Assembly: GCA_025210555.1 (NCBI GenBank)
Contig: JAOARL010000030.1
Location: 1-53,205 of the forward strand
Origin: Clostridia bacterium
GTDB taxonomy: Bacteria > Bacillota > Clostridia > Lachnospirales > JAOARL01
Direction: 5' to 3'
Length of the DNA stretch: 53,205 bases
The notes beneath the pieces are model-generated. The model ran no database searches. It saw only the letters and a program-made list of their open reading frames with translations, and was not told the DNA's origin. The number at the start of each line of letters is the position of its first letter. Within the stretch, counting starts at the first letter, position 1. The translations under genes and the position numbers were made by a program. Shown here in pieces: positions 1 through 8,141 of the stretch.

Positions 1-56
1 GTGCAGTGCAATGAATACAACATATAACACTCTATATTCGATTGCTTATAGTTAAC

Positions 57-86
57 AAAAAAAGATTGACCTAAGCCAATCTTTTT
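57..86 (-). terminator. Rho-independent terminator after the micro-ORF cassette
   Basis: On the minus strand AAAAAGATTG pairs with CAATCTTTTT around a small loop, followed by a T run. The A run on the other side means it could act in both directions. It lies about 70 bases after the 69-codon ORF. I see no gene in bases 1-157 apart from this hairpin. Confidence 0.75.
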
Positions 87-157
87 AAAATAGTACTTCA
101 TTATATTAAAAAATCAAATCCCAATAATTCTTTACACTAACCCCTTAGGCTCTTAAC

Positions 158-367
158 TTATAAAGTTATTTCATTATCCTTTTTTGCTTCAAATTTAGGT
201 GTTTCTATACTAGCACCACTATCACATATACAACCATTTTTTTGAATATCATTCTTTTTAACTCCAACTGTATTTCCATCAAACATGTGCTTATATCCAA
301 AAGGATCTCCACCACGCATTGCATTTCCTTTACTCTCAACTTTTATTCCATATTTATCCATTGCCAT
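158..367 (-). CDS. Small orphan protein, 69 aa
   Basis: I do not recognise this family. The start is supported by GGAGG seven bases upstream of ATG, and the SD begins only two bases after the stop of the preceding 23-codon ORF, so the two are probably translationally coupled. The protein has no signal peptide or membrane segment. It is Gly- and Lys-rich in its first two thirds (GGDPFGYKHMFDG at about 19-31) and has a single C-x-C pair near residue 46 (NGCICDSGAS), then a charged tail. A modified-peptide precursor, a small regulator and a metal-binding protein are all possible; nothing in the sequence decides. It is the last gene before the terminator. Confidence 0.6.
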   Translation of the reverse strand: MAMDKYGIKVESKGNAMRGGDPFGYKHMFDGNTVGVKKNDIQKNGCICDSGASIETPKFEAKKDNEITL

Positions 368-381
368 TTCAATTCCTCCAT

Positions 382-453
382 TTATTTTATTTTTTTATTT
401 AGGCACCTAAATGCCCACTCCCTTGCTTCTTCATCTTCACTTTTCCTTCGCAT
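382..453 (-). CDS. Micro-ORF, 23 codons, strongly charged peptide
   Basis: The ORF starts at ATG 453 with an AGGAGGTG Shine-Dalgarno seven bases upstream and ends at TAA 382-384. The peptide starts MRRKSEDEEAREW and ends CLNKKIK. It is highly charged, with one Cys and one Trp. It lies between a hairpin/T-tract upstream and the SD of the 69-aa gene downstream, so it is either a genuine small protein or a coupling leader. No homology is claimed. Confidence 0.5.
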   Translation of the reverse strand: MRRKSEDEEAREWAFRCLNKKIK

Positions 454-468
454 TTAAATGCACCTCCT

Positions 469-504
469 AAAAAAATAAAAAAGACCCATAATTTAATATG
501 AGCC
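469..504 (-). terminator. Hairpin and T-tract between leader ORF and micro-ORFs (possible attenuator)
   Basis: On the minus strand GGCTCATA pairs with TATGGGTC (two G-T wobbles) around a six-base loop and is followed by TTTTTTATTTTTTT. It lies 22 bases after the stop codon of the 24-codon leader ORF and directly before the SD of the 23-codon ORF. Position and form fit either a plain terminator or an attenuator. A second small stem (TATGCT/AGCATA) covers the leader stop codon. Confidence 0.7.
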
Positions 505-525
505 TTACGTTTCAATTATGCTATC

Positions 526-600
526 TTAATTAAGCATACTCAGAAAGGCTCTAACTATACGTCTTCTTCTATTTAATTCTCTATTTGCAACTAAATTCAT
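526..600 (-). CDS. Leader-type micro-ORF, 24 codons, Arg-rich
   Basis: ATG at 600 follows AGGAGG with a short spacer, about 25 bases after a consensus promoter. The stop TAA is at 526-528. The peptide contains NRRRRIVRAF, a run of four arginines, and ends SMLN. The arrangement of promoter, strong SD, short basic ORF and terminator hairpin is that of leader peptides that control resistance or stress genes by ribosome stalling. Established work on macrolide-sensing leaders names +X+ (Arg/Lys-X-Arg/Lys) stalling motifs, which this peptide contains. No resistance gene follows, so the regulatory reading is inference. Confidence 0.55.
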   Translation of the reverse strand: MNLVANRELNRRRRIVRAFLSMLN

Positions 601-627
601 AACGTGCCTCCTAAGTAATTTTTAACA

Positions 628-656
628 AGTATACTCTTATTTATATTACTTGTCAA
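628..656 (-). promoter_or_regulatory. Sigma-A promoter for the micro-ORF cassette
   Basis: TTGACA (651-656) and TATACT (628-633) are separated by exactly 17 bases on the minus strand, close to full consensus. The -35 box lies within the last codons of recN, and no terminator separates recN from it, so read-through from recN is also likely. Confidence 0.85.
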
Positions 657-2325
657 TTTTTTTGTATTCTTTAGCAATATCTTTCATTTCTTTAGCAGCT
701 ATAAGTGTATTTTCAGTTATACTAACACCACCTAAGAGTCTTGCTAATTCTTCATTAACTTCACTATCATCTAATTTCAAAACATTTGTCTTTCTATCTT
801 CTTTTATAATTTTATAATGATTATCTGCCATAGCTGAAATCTGAGGTAGATGAGTAACACTTATTATTTGCGAGTTATTAGCTATACTAATAATTTTTTC
901 AGCAACTTTTTGTGCTGTTCTACCACTTATCCCACTGTCAATTTCATCAAATATTAATGTTTTAGCTTCTTCTTTAAAACTACCAACAGTTTTAAGTACT
1001 AACATCAATCTTGAAAGCTCTCCTCCTGAAGCAATTTTACTAAGACTATCTACATTTCTTCCATTTGTACCTATTAAAAATTCTACTTTATCTTTTCCAC
1101 TTGCAAAAAATTCATCTGCTGTTTCAACTCTAATATTAAATTTAGCACCTTCCATTTCAAGTTCATTCAAACTATTCTCAATGCTTAATTCTAAATCACG
1201 CGAAATTTCTTTTCTCTTTTTAGAAATTTTAAAAGCTATATCATTTAATATTGTTTCCTTATCTTTAACTATCCTATTTAACTTTTCTATTTCTTCATTT
1301 ATATTAATTAAAACATTTAATCTTTCCTCACTTTTTTCTAAATACATTAAAATTTCTTCTACTGAATTACCATATTTTCTTTTAAGATCATTAATTAAAA
1401 ACAATCTTTTTTCAAGATCATGATATTTTTCTTCATCAAAATACATTTTATCTATATATGCTCTTAACTCTAATGACGTATCTTCAAGTATTATAGATAC
1501 ATTTTCAATAGTATTATATATTGATTTAATTTCTTCATCTACCGTTGATATGTTTTCTAAATAATTCCTAGCATTTATAATATTATCAACTGCTGATAAT
1601 TCCTCTTCACCCTTATATATATTATTATATGCATCCATAACAGCTTGATTAACCTTCTCATAATTGCTCATTTTTTTGTATTCATCATAAACTGTTTCTT
1701 CTTCAGACTCTTTTAAATCAGCTACCTTTATTTCCTTTACTTCGTGAGATAGTCTGTCTATTTCACGTTCCTTTTTCTCATTATCAAGCATTAAAAGTTC
1801 CAATTTGTTTCTTGTTTCTTTATATTCAACAAGTTCCTTTTTGTACTCCATAATATTTTGTTTATGTATATCATCACAAAAGAAATCCAAATAATTAATA
1901 TGTCCACTTTTATCAAATAACTTTTGATGTTCATGCTGACCATGTATATCAATTAAATCTTTTGTTATTTCTTTAACTATACTTAAAGTAGATGGCCTTC
2001 CATTTATTTTAACTGAAGTTTTACCATCTTTTGTTATTTTTCTAGATATTATTATGTTACCTTCTGACAACTCAATATCATTTACCTTGGCAACTTTTTT
2101 TGTTGTTTCATTTATGTCTACAAATAATAAATCAACAAATGTATCTTTTTCTATATCTTTACATAGATTACTCTTAACTCTTTCTCCTAATGCAAAATTT
2201 ATAGCACCTAAAATAATAGATTTACCTGCACCCGTTTCTCCGGTCATAACATTAAACCCTTTTTCAAAATCAATTGTAAGTTCATCTACTAATATGAAAT
2301 TTTTAATATAAACACTACTTAACAT
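646..2325 (-). CDS. recN: DNA repair protein RecN
   Basis: SMC-like ABC ATPase of double-strand-break repair; it gathers and protects broken DNA ends in the cytoplasm. The N-terminal half-ATPase has Walker A GETGAGKS at about residues 29-36. A long coiled coil fills about 150-370. The C-terminal half has the ABC signature ASGGELSRLML (about 432), Walker B LIFDEIDSGISG (about 457) and the switch His in SVTHLPQISAMADNH. At 559 aa it has normal length. Unlike the usual Firmicute arrangement there is no argR next to it. It appears monocistronic upstream, with an extended -10 promoter after the preceding operon's terminator, but it has no terminator of its own and runs into the micro-ORF cassette. 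Confidence 0.97.
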   Translation of the reverse strand: MLSSVYIKNFILVDELTIDFEKGFNVMTGETGAGKSIILGAINFALGERVKSNLCKDIEKDTFVDLLFVDINETTKKVAKVNDIELSEGNIIISRKITKDGKTSVKINGRPSTLSIVKEITKDLIDIHGQHEHQKLFDKSGHINYLDFFCDDIHKQNIMEYKKELVEYKETRNKLELLMLDNEKKEREIDRLSHEVKEIKVADLKESEEETVYDEYKKMSNYEKVNQAVMDAYNNIYKGEEELSAVDNIINARNYLENISTVDEEIKSIYNTIENVSIILEDTSLELRAYIDKMYFDEEKYHDLEKRLFLINDLKRKYGNSVEEILMYLEKSEERLNVLININEEIEKLNRIVKDKETILNDIAFKISKKRKEISRDLELSIENSLNELEMEGAKFNIRVETADEFFASGKDKVEFLIGTNGRNVDSLSKIASGGELSRLMLVLKTVGSFKEEAKTLIFDEIDSGISGRTAQKVAEKIISIANNSQIISVTHLPQISAMADNHYKIIKEDRKTNVLKLDDSEVNEELARLLGGVSITENTLIAAKEMKDIAKEYKKIDK

Positions 2326-2355
2326 ATAATCACCATCTATAATTTAATTATCTTC

Positions 2356-2364
2356 ATTATATCA
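2356..2364 (-). promoter_or_regulatory. Extended -10 promoter of recN
   Basis: TGATATAAT on the minus strand, 31 bases before the recN start, is an extended -10 element (TG-N-TATAAT). No good -35 is visible because the upstream terminator U-tract occupies that position. Confidence 0.5.
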
Positions 2365-2373
2365 AAAAACAAA

Positions 2374-2400
2374 AAAAGTTGTATATATAATACAACTTTT
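2374..2400 (-). terminator. Terminator of the padR operon
   Basis: AAAAGTTGTAT pairs with ATACAACTTTT and is followed by seven Ts on the minus strand. The stem begins in the stop codon of the DUF4097-like gene. Confidence 0.85.
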
Positions 2401-2926
2401 ATTTTATATCTATTTTATCAAAATAAATATTTCCATTTCCTACAGTAACATCTAGCTTAAATGTATTACCTTTTGGTATTGACACATATATTTTACCATT
2501 TGCATCTTTGTTTTCAGCTCCTGAAACGATTTTAGATCTATAATCCCAATCATCATCAATTTTCAAAACATATTCTTTCTTGTCTTTACTTTCTTTCACT
2601 TCATATTTAACTATAGGTTCTTTAATATCTTCTACATGTTTTACATATACATCATCATAAATTGATACCACTTTTATTGTTTGGTGTTCTTTAAGATTAA
2701 GTATAGTTTCCTCGTTTCCATTTAAAGTTCTGGTATTATATGAACTTACGTATGTTAAATATTCCATTTTTTCTTCCATTTGCTCTCCAGCTTTTTCAAG
2801 GCTCATTTCAATTGTTTTCCAATCCCCTTTAAACTCATCTCTGAATCCCACACTACTTAGACTTATTATAACTGCTGCAAGTGAAGTTATAAATATTATT
2901 CCAAATACAATTAATACCTTTTTCAT
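2399..2926 (-). CDS. DUF4097-like membrane-anchored protein
   Basis: 175-aa protein with one N-terminal membrane segment (VLIVFGIIFITSLAAVIISL, residues 4-23) and a mostly beta C-terminal part rich in short alternating hydrophobic strands (IYVSIPKGNTFKLDVTVGNGN, about 148-168). This resembles the end of the DUF4097 (adhesin-like, right-handed beta) family that commonly follows a PadR/DUF1700 pair. It is shorter than typical DUF4097 proteins, so it may be a reduced version. Its ATG overlaps the stop of the DUF1700 gene (TAATG). The usual role proposed for such cassettes is envelope-stress sensing; function here is inferred from context. Confidence 0.6.
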   Translation of the reverse strand: MKKVLIVFGIIFITSLAAVIISLSSVGFRDEFKGDWKTIEMSLEKAGEQMEEKMEYLTYVSSYNTRTLNGNEETILNLKEHQTIKVVSIYDDVYVKHVEDIKEPIVKYEVKESKDKKEYVLKIDDDWDYRSKIVSGAENKDANGKIYVSIPKGNTFKLDVTVGNGNIYFDKIDIK

Positions 2927-3510
2927 TATTTATCAATCCCTCTCTTAACTAAGTTAACATTATATCTTAAATATTTTAGAAGTACTTTATATAAATATTT
3001 TGTGAATATTATTCCTAAAATAAATACTATTACACCAAGTGAAAATACCATTAATCCTGTAAAGAATATTAAATAAACACTAACTCCTACTAACACTTGC
3101 TCAACTACTAATGATACAAATGGATATGCCATTGCAGATATCATTATTCCAATACCTGTAGCTGCAATGCCTCCTGCAACTGCAAAACCACCAACAAGAA
3201 TTGATATTATTATTGCAACTGGCCCCATTACTAAAAATAAGTTCAATAAACCCAAACTTATAACTGAAGCAATTGCTTTTAGAATTGCTACAACACTCAT
3301 TTTTTCTTCTGCTTTACTAACCATCAGTGAAGCATTATATTGCATAGCAATATCTTCTGGGCTACCAAGCTCTTCAATTATTTCTGAGTCACTCTTTCCA
3401 TTTTCATTTCCTATATCAAAATGCTCCTTATAGTCATATATTATTTCACCTTTTTCTGGAACTCCTTCAAGAAGCTCTTCTAATTTTTTCAAAAAATCTT
3501 TCTTATTCAT
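2926..3510 (-). CDS. DUF1700 (HAAS domain) membrane protein
   Basis: The N-terminal part, about 75 residues ([18 protein letters not shown], then a conserved [10 protein letters not shown] stretch), matches the HAAS/DUF1700 helical domain. Three to four hydrophobic helices follow. I place the start at ATG 3510 because GGGAGG lies just upstream inside the padR tail; a TTG at 3528 in the same frame would place the SD inside the coding sequence. The gene overlaps padR by eight bases. HAAS proteins are usually coupled to PadR-type repressors and probably sense or transmit an envelope signal. Confidence 0.85.
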   Translation of the reverse strand: MNKKDFLKKLEELLEGVPEKGEIIYDYKEHFDIGNENGKSDSEIIEELGSPEDIAMQYNASLMVSKAEEKMSVVAILKAIASVISLGLLNLFLVMGPVAIIISILVGGFAVAGGIAATGIGIMISAMAYPFVSLVVEQVLVGVSVYLIFFTGLMVFSLGVIVFILGIIFTKYLYKVLLKYLRYNVNLVKRGIDK

Positions 3511-3826
3511 TTTCTTCCTCCCTATCAATTATGTTATCAACTTTACTAATAAAATTTTTCCACTCAACCTTTAAATCTTCTAACATCTTTCTTCCTTCTT
3601 TAGTTAGCTTATAATATTTTCTACTTGGTCCTTCAGTAGACTCTTTTAAATAAGTCATAAAATAACCTTCTTTACTAAGTCTTCTAAGAAGTGGATACAT
3701 AGTCCCTTCTGAAATCTCAATGTTTTTTGATATTTCATTTACAAGTTCATATCCATAGCAATCTCTCTCCGAAAGTATAGATAATACACATAACTCAACT
3801 ACACCTTTTTTAAATTGTATATTCAT
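3503..3826 (-). CDS. PadR family transcriptional regulator
   Basis: 107-aa winged-helix repressor with the PadR core: [38 protein letters not shown] and [13 protein letters not shown] (about residues 11-80), followed by a dimerisation helix. It is first in a three-gene operon with DUF1700 and DUF4097-like genes. A 19-base inverted repeat overlaps the -35 region of its own promoter, so autorepression is likely. The ligand is unknown. Confidence 0.95.
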   Translation of the reverse strand: MNIQFKKGVVELCVLSILSERDCYGYELVNEISKNIEISEGTMYPLLRRLSKEGYFMTYLKESTEGPSRKYYKLTKEGRKMLEDLKVEWKNFISKVDNIIDREEENE

Positions 3827-3860
3827 AATTCACCTCTCTTTGCTATAATATAACACACAC

Positions 3861-3879
3861 TACCTTTTTATACAAGGTA
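3861..3879 (-). promoter_or_regulatory. Probable PadR operator overlapping the padR promoter
   Basis: TACCTTTTTATACAAGGTA (plus strand) is an inverted repeat TACCTT/AAGGTA. On the minus strand its centre holds a possible -35 TTGTAT, with TATATT 17 bases downstream as -10. A repressor bound here would block its own promoter. Confidence 0.65.
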
Positions 3880-3893
3880 CTATTTTAAAAATA

Positions 3894-3913
3894 ATACTCT
3901 GCAATGCAGAGTA
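3894..3913 (-). terminator. Terminator after comEC
   Basis: TACTCTGCA and TGCAGAGTA form a near-perfect stem on the minus strand, followed by TTATTTTTA. It ends the long xerD-to-comEC run. The U-tract is imperfect. Confidence 0.65.
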
Positions 3914-3925
3914 CTTATATTTTAT

Positions 3926-5986
3926 CTATTTCTTGTATTCTATCATACCATTAATACTAGTTACAAACACTTCACCATCAAGTCTTCTCATAACTTCTTT
4001 GTGTGGATGCCCATATTTATTATTAAGACCTGCACTAATAAAATATTTGTTTGATTTAAACTTATCTAAAAATGATTCTATGGTAGAAGTTTTCGACCCA
4101 TGATGACTTACTTTGAAATAATCCAACTTTATTTCTTTTTCTATTTCTTTTAGTATCTCAACTTCTTCATTTTTTTCTATGTCTCCTGTAAATATTCCTC
4201 TAAATTTATCATCATCAAATAATAATACTAATGAGTTACCATTTTCATTTTTTGCCTTATATTCTCTATATGGATGAATAACTTTTGCCTCAATATTCCC
4301 TAATTTTATTACATCTCCTTTTTCAACGAAAATAATTTCTATATTAAGTCCTCTTCCTTTATTTGTTAAGTCATTTTCTTCAAATGATATTATTGCTTTA
4401 ACTTTTATATCTCTATATTCTAACAGCTCCAAAAGTCCTTTTATATGATCAGAGTCTTTATGCGTAACTAATAAATACCTTATTTCTTTTATTCCTCTGT
4501 AATTCAAATAATCATAGATTACTTTGCCTTTCCCTTTATTCCCACCATCTATAATCATAGTTTCTTCATCAGCTGTCACAACAAAACAATCACCTTGACC
4601 TATATAAGGTGCATCAATTCTTATGTTATAACCTTTGAAAAAAAGAAGAAATAGAAAAATTGGTATGACCATTATTAATTTCTTGATTTTTTTAACTACT
4701 ACTAAGTAAATTATAAATATTATTGTGTAATATATAAATATTTTATATACATCTTGGCTTCCTGTTTCAATTTTAAAAAACTCACATTCTAATAATTTTT
4801 TTCCAACCACTTCATAAATATCAATAAAAACTTCTGGCACTCTCATTATTAGCTCTGATATTTCTCTGTTTATATATCCAAATAATATACCTATAATGCT
4901 ACTTATCATAACTATTGGAACCGTTGGTATAACTATAAAATTCAATATAAATCCAATTAAATTTATATTATAAAAATAATACATATTTATAGGTAGCATT
5001 CCTATAAATATAGCAAGCATTGGTGATAATATTCTTCTGATTTTTTCCTTCAAAAAATACATCTTATTAAATATCGGAGTAATAAATATTAGTGAACCCA
5101 CAGCAGTATATGACAGAACAAATCCATTATCATAAATATATAAAGGATTTATGATAATAATGCTTAGCATAGATGCAAAATACACTTGAATGCTATCCGT
5201 ATCTCTTCCTAATTCCCTTGATAGAATATACATACTTATCATTATAAATGCTCTTAAACTTGAAACATTAATACCTATAAATAATATATATGCAAATAAT
5301 ATAACTATTAAATATTTCTCTTTAATCATTTTTCCAAATATATAAGCAATTATTCCCATATGAAGCCCTGACACTACAATCATGTGACTTATTCCTATGT
5401 TAGAATATAATTCCTTTGTTTCCTTTGTAAGTTTACTTTTATCACCTAGCAGCATGGCCCTAATTATATCTTCTTTTTTCGAATAAATATTTATATTATT
5501 TGCGGCACTCTTAACAATTTCTACTTTTCCATATAACTTATGCTTAATACCTCTAATTTTTAAATAAATCTCTTCATTAAATCCAAATGGGTTAAGATTT
5601 TTATTAAGCTTAGTTAATTTACCACTTATTTTAACTATATCACCTCTTTTAAGTCCCTCTTCATAAATAACGACTCCTAATTTGTTATTTTTTGCTAGTG
5701 CCATTTTAGAGCTGACATAACCAACTTTAACTACTTCATTTCTTACATATTTTACACTTTCATCTTTTATCATATTTTGCATGTTTAAAAATGTGATGAT
5801 AATAATCATTAGTCCTAAAACCACTTCTCTCATATCTTTAATTTTAATTAATGAAACAAAGATAAAAAACCACAAAAATAGAACACTAAAATATACATTG
5901 TCGTGTCCTATTATAATTAAAACGTTTATAAATAATATAAATACCAAATATCTTTTAATATTCTTCGCTTCTTTCAAAAGGCTCAT
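3926..5986 (-). CDS. comEC: ComEC/Rec2 DNA uptake channel
   Basis: Polytopic membrane protein that carries transforming single-stranded DNA across the cytoplasmic membrane. Visible domains are an N-terminal hydrophobic region with an OB-like extracytoplasmic segment (about 1-160), the Competence domain with VVSGLHMGIIAY near 204 and several helices to about 445, and a C-terminal metallo-beta-lactamase-like domain with THKDSDHIKGL (about 520) and VSHHGSKTS (about 623). At 686 aa it is full-length although slightly short. Its start overlaps the gerMN gene by 32 bases with a weak SD, suggesting coupling. ComEA lies four genes upstream in the same run, which supports a complete uptake step. Confidence 0.95.
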   Translation of the reverse strand: MSLLKEAKNIKRYLVFILFINVLIIIGHDNVYFSVLFLWFFIFVSLIKIKDMREVVLGLMIIIITFLNMQNMIKDESVKYVRNEVVKVGYVSSKMALAKNNKLGVVIYEEGLKRGDIVKISGKLTKLNKNLNPFGFNEEIYLKIRGIKHKLYGKVEIVKSAANNINIYSKKEDIIRAMLLGDKSKLTKETKELYSNIGISHMIVVSGLHMGIIAYIFGKMIKEKYLIVILFAYILFIGINVSSLRAFIMISMYILSRELGRDTDSIQVYFASMLSIIIINPLYIYDNGFVLSYTAVGSLIFITPIFNKMYFLKEKIRRILSPMLAIFIGMLPINMYYFYNINLIGFILNFIVIPTVPIVMISSIIGILFGYINREISELIMRVPEVFIDIYEVVGKKLLECEFFKIETGSQDVYKIFIYYTIIFIIYLVVVKKIKKLIMVIPIFLFLLFFKGYNIRIDAPYIGQGDCFVVTADEETMIIDGGNKGKGKVIYDYLNYRGIKEIRYLLVTHKDSDHIKGLLELLEYRDIKVKAIISFEENDLTNKGRGLNIEIIFVEKGDVIKLGNIEAKVIHPYREYKAKNENGNSLVLLFDDDKFRGIFTGDIEKNEEVEILKEIEKEIKLDYFKVSHHGSKTSTIESFLDKFKSNKYFISAGLNNKYGHPHKEVMRRLDGEVFVTSINGMIEYKK

Positions 5987-6776
5987 CTATATCCACATGT
6001 ACAAAAACATCTGTAGTTTTACCTTCAATTTGAAATTGAACTTTTTCAATTTCTTCTAATTCTGTTAATGAATTTACAATTGAGTATAATAATAATAATT
6101 CATCATCTGTTCCTAAGTTTTGATTTGACCTAAATAATTCATTCAAATCTACATAAGCTATCTTACCAATTAGCTCAACTTTATTTACTTTACTTCCTTC
6201 AGGTATAGGTGAAATATTCCCCTCTATTTCACTCCCCCTTATTAATTCATTAATAATAATAGTAGGTATTTCCTTTTCATCAAAATATTTTACCATCCTA
6301 TCTTCTTTTACTAATTCTGAATTTTCTTCTGAAACAAAATATAGTGATACACTAACTTCTTTTTCTTCCGCTGAATAAACTGTATCATTTACAAGAAGTG
6401 TTACTTTCTCAAGTAAGTTCATATCTTCAAAAGTTTTTTGAATTGCTTCATTGAATAACTTATAATTTGAAAATATATCAGTCTTATAATTCAAAACTAA
6501 TTCTTTTCCATCAAACTCTTCAACAACTACTGGAACTTCAATAAAATCAGATTTTTCCTTAATACTATCAACAACCTTTATAGCAAAATCTTTATCTTCC
6601 CTTATTAAAAACTTTTCCTTACTAGCTTTTATTTCATCCATTTCAACATAATATATATTTATATTTCTTTTTGCAACATCATCACTATTTCTAGCAATCA
6701 TATATCCTATTATTAAAACTAGCATTATTATCCAAAATATTAAGTTCATAGGTTTAACAATTTTAATTTTTCTCAC
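5955..6776 (-). CDS. GerMN-domain protein, membrane-anchored
   Basis: 273 aa with an N-terminal membrane anchor (LIFWIIMLVLIIGYMIA, residues 13-29) and a C-terminal GerMN module at about 140-260 (TIIINELIRGSE, SKVNKVELIGKIAYVDLNELF, TDDELLLLYSIVNSLTEL). GerMN domains occur in the sporulation/germination protein GerM and in envelope lipoproteins; no lipobox is present here. The start is GTG with GGAGG upstream. It follows walK by 12 bases and overlaps comEC, so it belongs to the walRK transcription unit and may be an extracytoplasmic partner of that system. Its exact role is not determined. Confidence 0.8.
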   Translation of the reverse strand: MRKIKIVKPMNLIFWIIMLVLIIGYMIARNSDDVAKRNINIYYVEMDEIKASKEKFLIREDKDFAIKVVDSIKEKSDFIEVPVVVEEFDGKELVLNYKTDIFSNYKLFNEAIQKTFEDMNLLEKVTLLVNDTVYSAEEKEVSVSLYFVSEENSELVKEDRMVKYFDEKEIPTIIINELIRGSEIEGNISPIPEGSKVNKVELIGKIAYVDLNELFRSNQNLGTDDELLLLYSIVNSLTELEEIEKVQFQIEGKTTDVFVHVDIDEPFERSEEY

Positions 6777-6788
6777 TTTGCTTTCCTC

Positions 6789-8141
6789 CTAATCATTTTG
6801 TTTTAAAGGTATTCTTACTACAAATGTAGATCCTTCTCCAACTTCACTAGTTACCTTAATATGTCCCTTATGCAGTAAAATCGTTCTATATGTTATAGAT
6901 AATCCAAGTCCAGTTCCTCCTGTTTCTCTATCACGCATCTTATCTACTCTATAAAACCTTTCAAATATCTTTTCAACATCTTCCTCTGGTATACCAATAC
7001 CATTATCTTCAACTGTTATATATGCATTTTGATGATCTGAATCAAGCTTAACATTTACAAACCCATCTTCCTTATTATACTTAATAGCATTTTCTATCAA
7101 GTTTGTTATCGCAAGACTTAATTTCACTTCATCAATATCTGCTTGTATTTCTTTTACTTCTTCATAATTTATTTCAACATTTCTTTTGTTAGCTATTGGA
7201 TTAAGTCTTTTTACTACATCTTCAACAAGCCTATTTAAATATGTTGTCTTAAATGTTACTCCTACTTCTTTTCTATCCAATCTAACTAACATTAGTAAAT
7301 CTTCAATTATTTCTGTAAGTCTATCTACTTCTGAAGTAATGTCCATTAAAAACTCTTTATGCATTTCTTCTGGAACATTTTCTTGTATAAGAAGAGATTC
7401 ACTTAGTACTTTTATAGAACTAAGAGGTGTTTTAAGTTCATGAGAAACATTAGAAACAAACTCTTGTCTTATTGAATCTATATGCTTTAATTTATCACTC
7501 ATTTGATTAAAAGCATTAGAAAGTTCTCCAATTTCATCTCTACTGTTTATTGGGATTTTTTGCTCCATATGACCTGCTGTCATCTTTTCAATAACTTTAA
7601 GTATCTTTTTTAAAGGTTTTATTATTATTCCTGAAACCATAAAGCTTAATATCCCAACAATAAAACTACTAACAACACTTAGCATATATAATATTCTTTT
7701 AGTATTTCTTAAAAATTTAAATTCTTCATATATACTTTTGTAAATAATTATATACGTTCCATCCTCATTAGATAACTTATTTGTTATCAAATGTTCTTTT
7801 TCATTAATATTAATTTTTTCATTAACACTATGTACAAAATTTTCATCAATTGCACTTGTGTATATTATTTTATTATCATAACCCAAAACAGCTATGTCTA
7901 CATTCATATATTTACTTGCTTTTTCAAGTTCTTCATAATCAGTTTGAATTTCACTAACAATGTTCATATTGTTAGCTATTTCAATCATTTCATTTCCAAG
8001 TGTATTTTTCTTTAGATTTTCGTATGTTGTTATTGAGAAAAACATTAATGGAAAAAAACTTACTATTACATAAGTTACTAATAATTTCCATCTTAAACTA
8101 TGTATCCATACAAGTTTATTACCTAATTTATCCTTTAAAAT
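6789..8141 (-). CDS. walK: WalK-type sensor histidine kinase
   Basis: Membrane kinase partner of the adjacent WalR. It has an extracytoplasmic sensor region between two membrane helices, HAMP at about 190-240 (coordinates for the extended protein), HisKA with SNVSHELKTPL, and HATPase_c with N, G1 and G2 boxes (LIENAIKYN, VEDNGIGIP, GGTGLGLSI). The usual WalK PAS domain between HAMP and HisKA is absent. The first ATG (8045) would remove the first membrane helix: the open frame continues upstream with LLVTYVIVSFFPL. The frame is closed at a TAG (8145-8147) and contains no ATG, GTG or TTG before 8045. ATT at 8141 or 8144, with GGGGAG six to nine bases upstream, is the best candidate start. It overlaps the end of walR. 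Confidence 0.85.
   Translation of the reverse strand: MLKDKLGNKLVWIHSLRWKLLVTYVIVSFFPLMFFSITTYENLKKNTLGNEMIEIANNMNIVSEIQTDYEELEKASKYMNVDIAVLGYDNKIIYTSAIDENFVHSVNEKININEKEHLITNKLSNEDGTYIIIYKSIYEEFKFLRNTKRILYMLSVVSSFIVGILSFMVSGIIIKPLKKILKVIEKMTAGHMEQKIPINSRDEIGELSNAFNQMSDKLKHIDSIRQEFVSNVSHELKTPLSSIKVLSESLLIQENVPEEMHKEFLMDITSEVDRLTEIIEDLLMLVRLDRKEVGVTFKTTYLNRLVEDVVKRLNPIANKRNVEINYEEVKEIQADIDEVKLSLAITNLIENAIKYNKEDGFVNVKLDSDHQNAYITVEDNGIGIPEEDVEKIFERFYRVDKMRDRETGGTGLGLSITYRTILLHKGHIKVTSEVGEGSTFVVRIPLKQND

Noticed and set aside
158-367. DSGAS in the 69-aa protein as an aspartic protease motif
   Set aside because: A single short motif in a 69-aa protein without a matching fold; coincidence is more likely.
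242-457. Plus-strand ORF opposite the micro-ORFs
   Set aside because: It has no SD and lies antisense to three well-spaced SD/ATG pairs; hydrophobic composition is a by-product of the opposite strand's codons.
2926-3528. TTG at 3528 as start of the DUF1700 gene
   Set aside because: GGGAGG sits between that TTG and the ATG at 3510 with normal spacing for the ATG.
6789-8045. walK as a pseudogene truncated at its 5' end
   Set aside because: The upstream frame encodes the expected first membrane helix and all kinase motifs are intact; a rare start codon explains it better.
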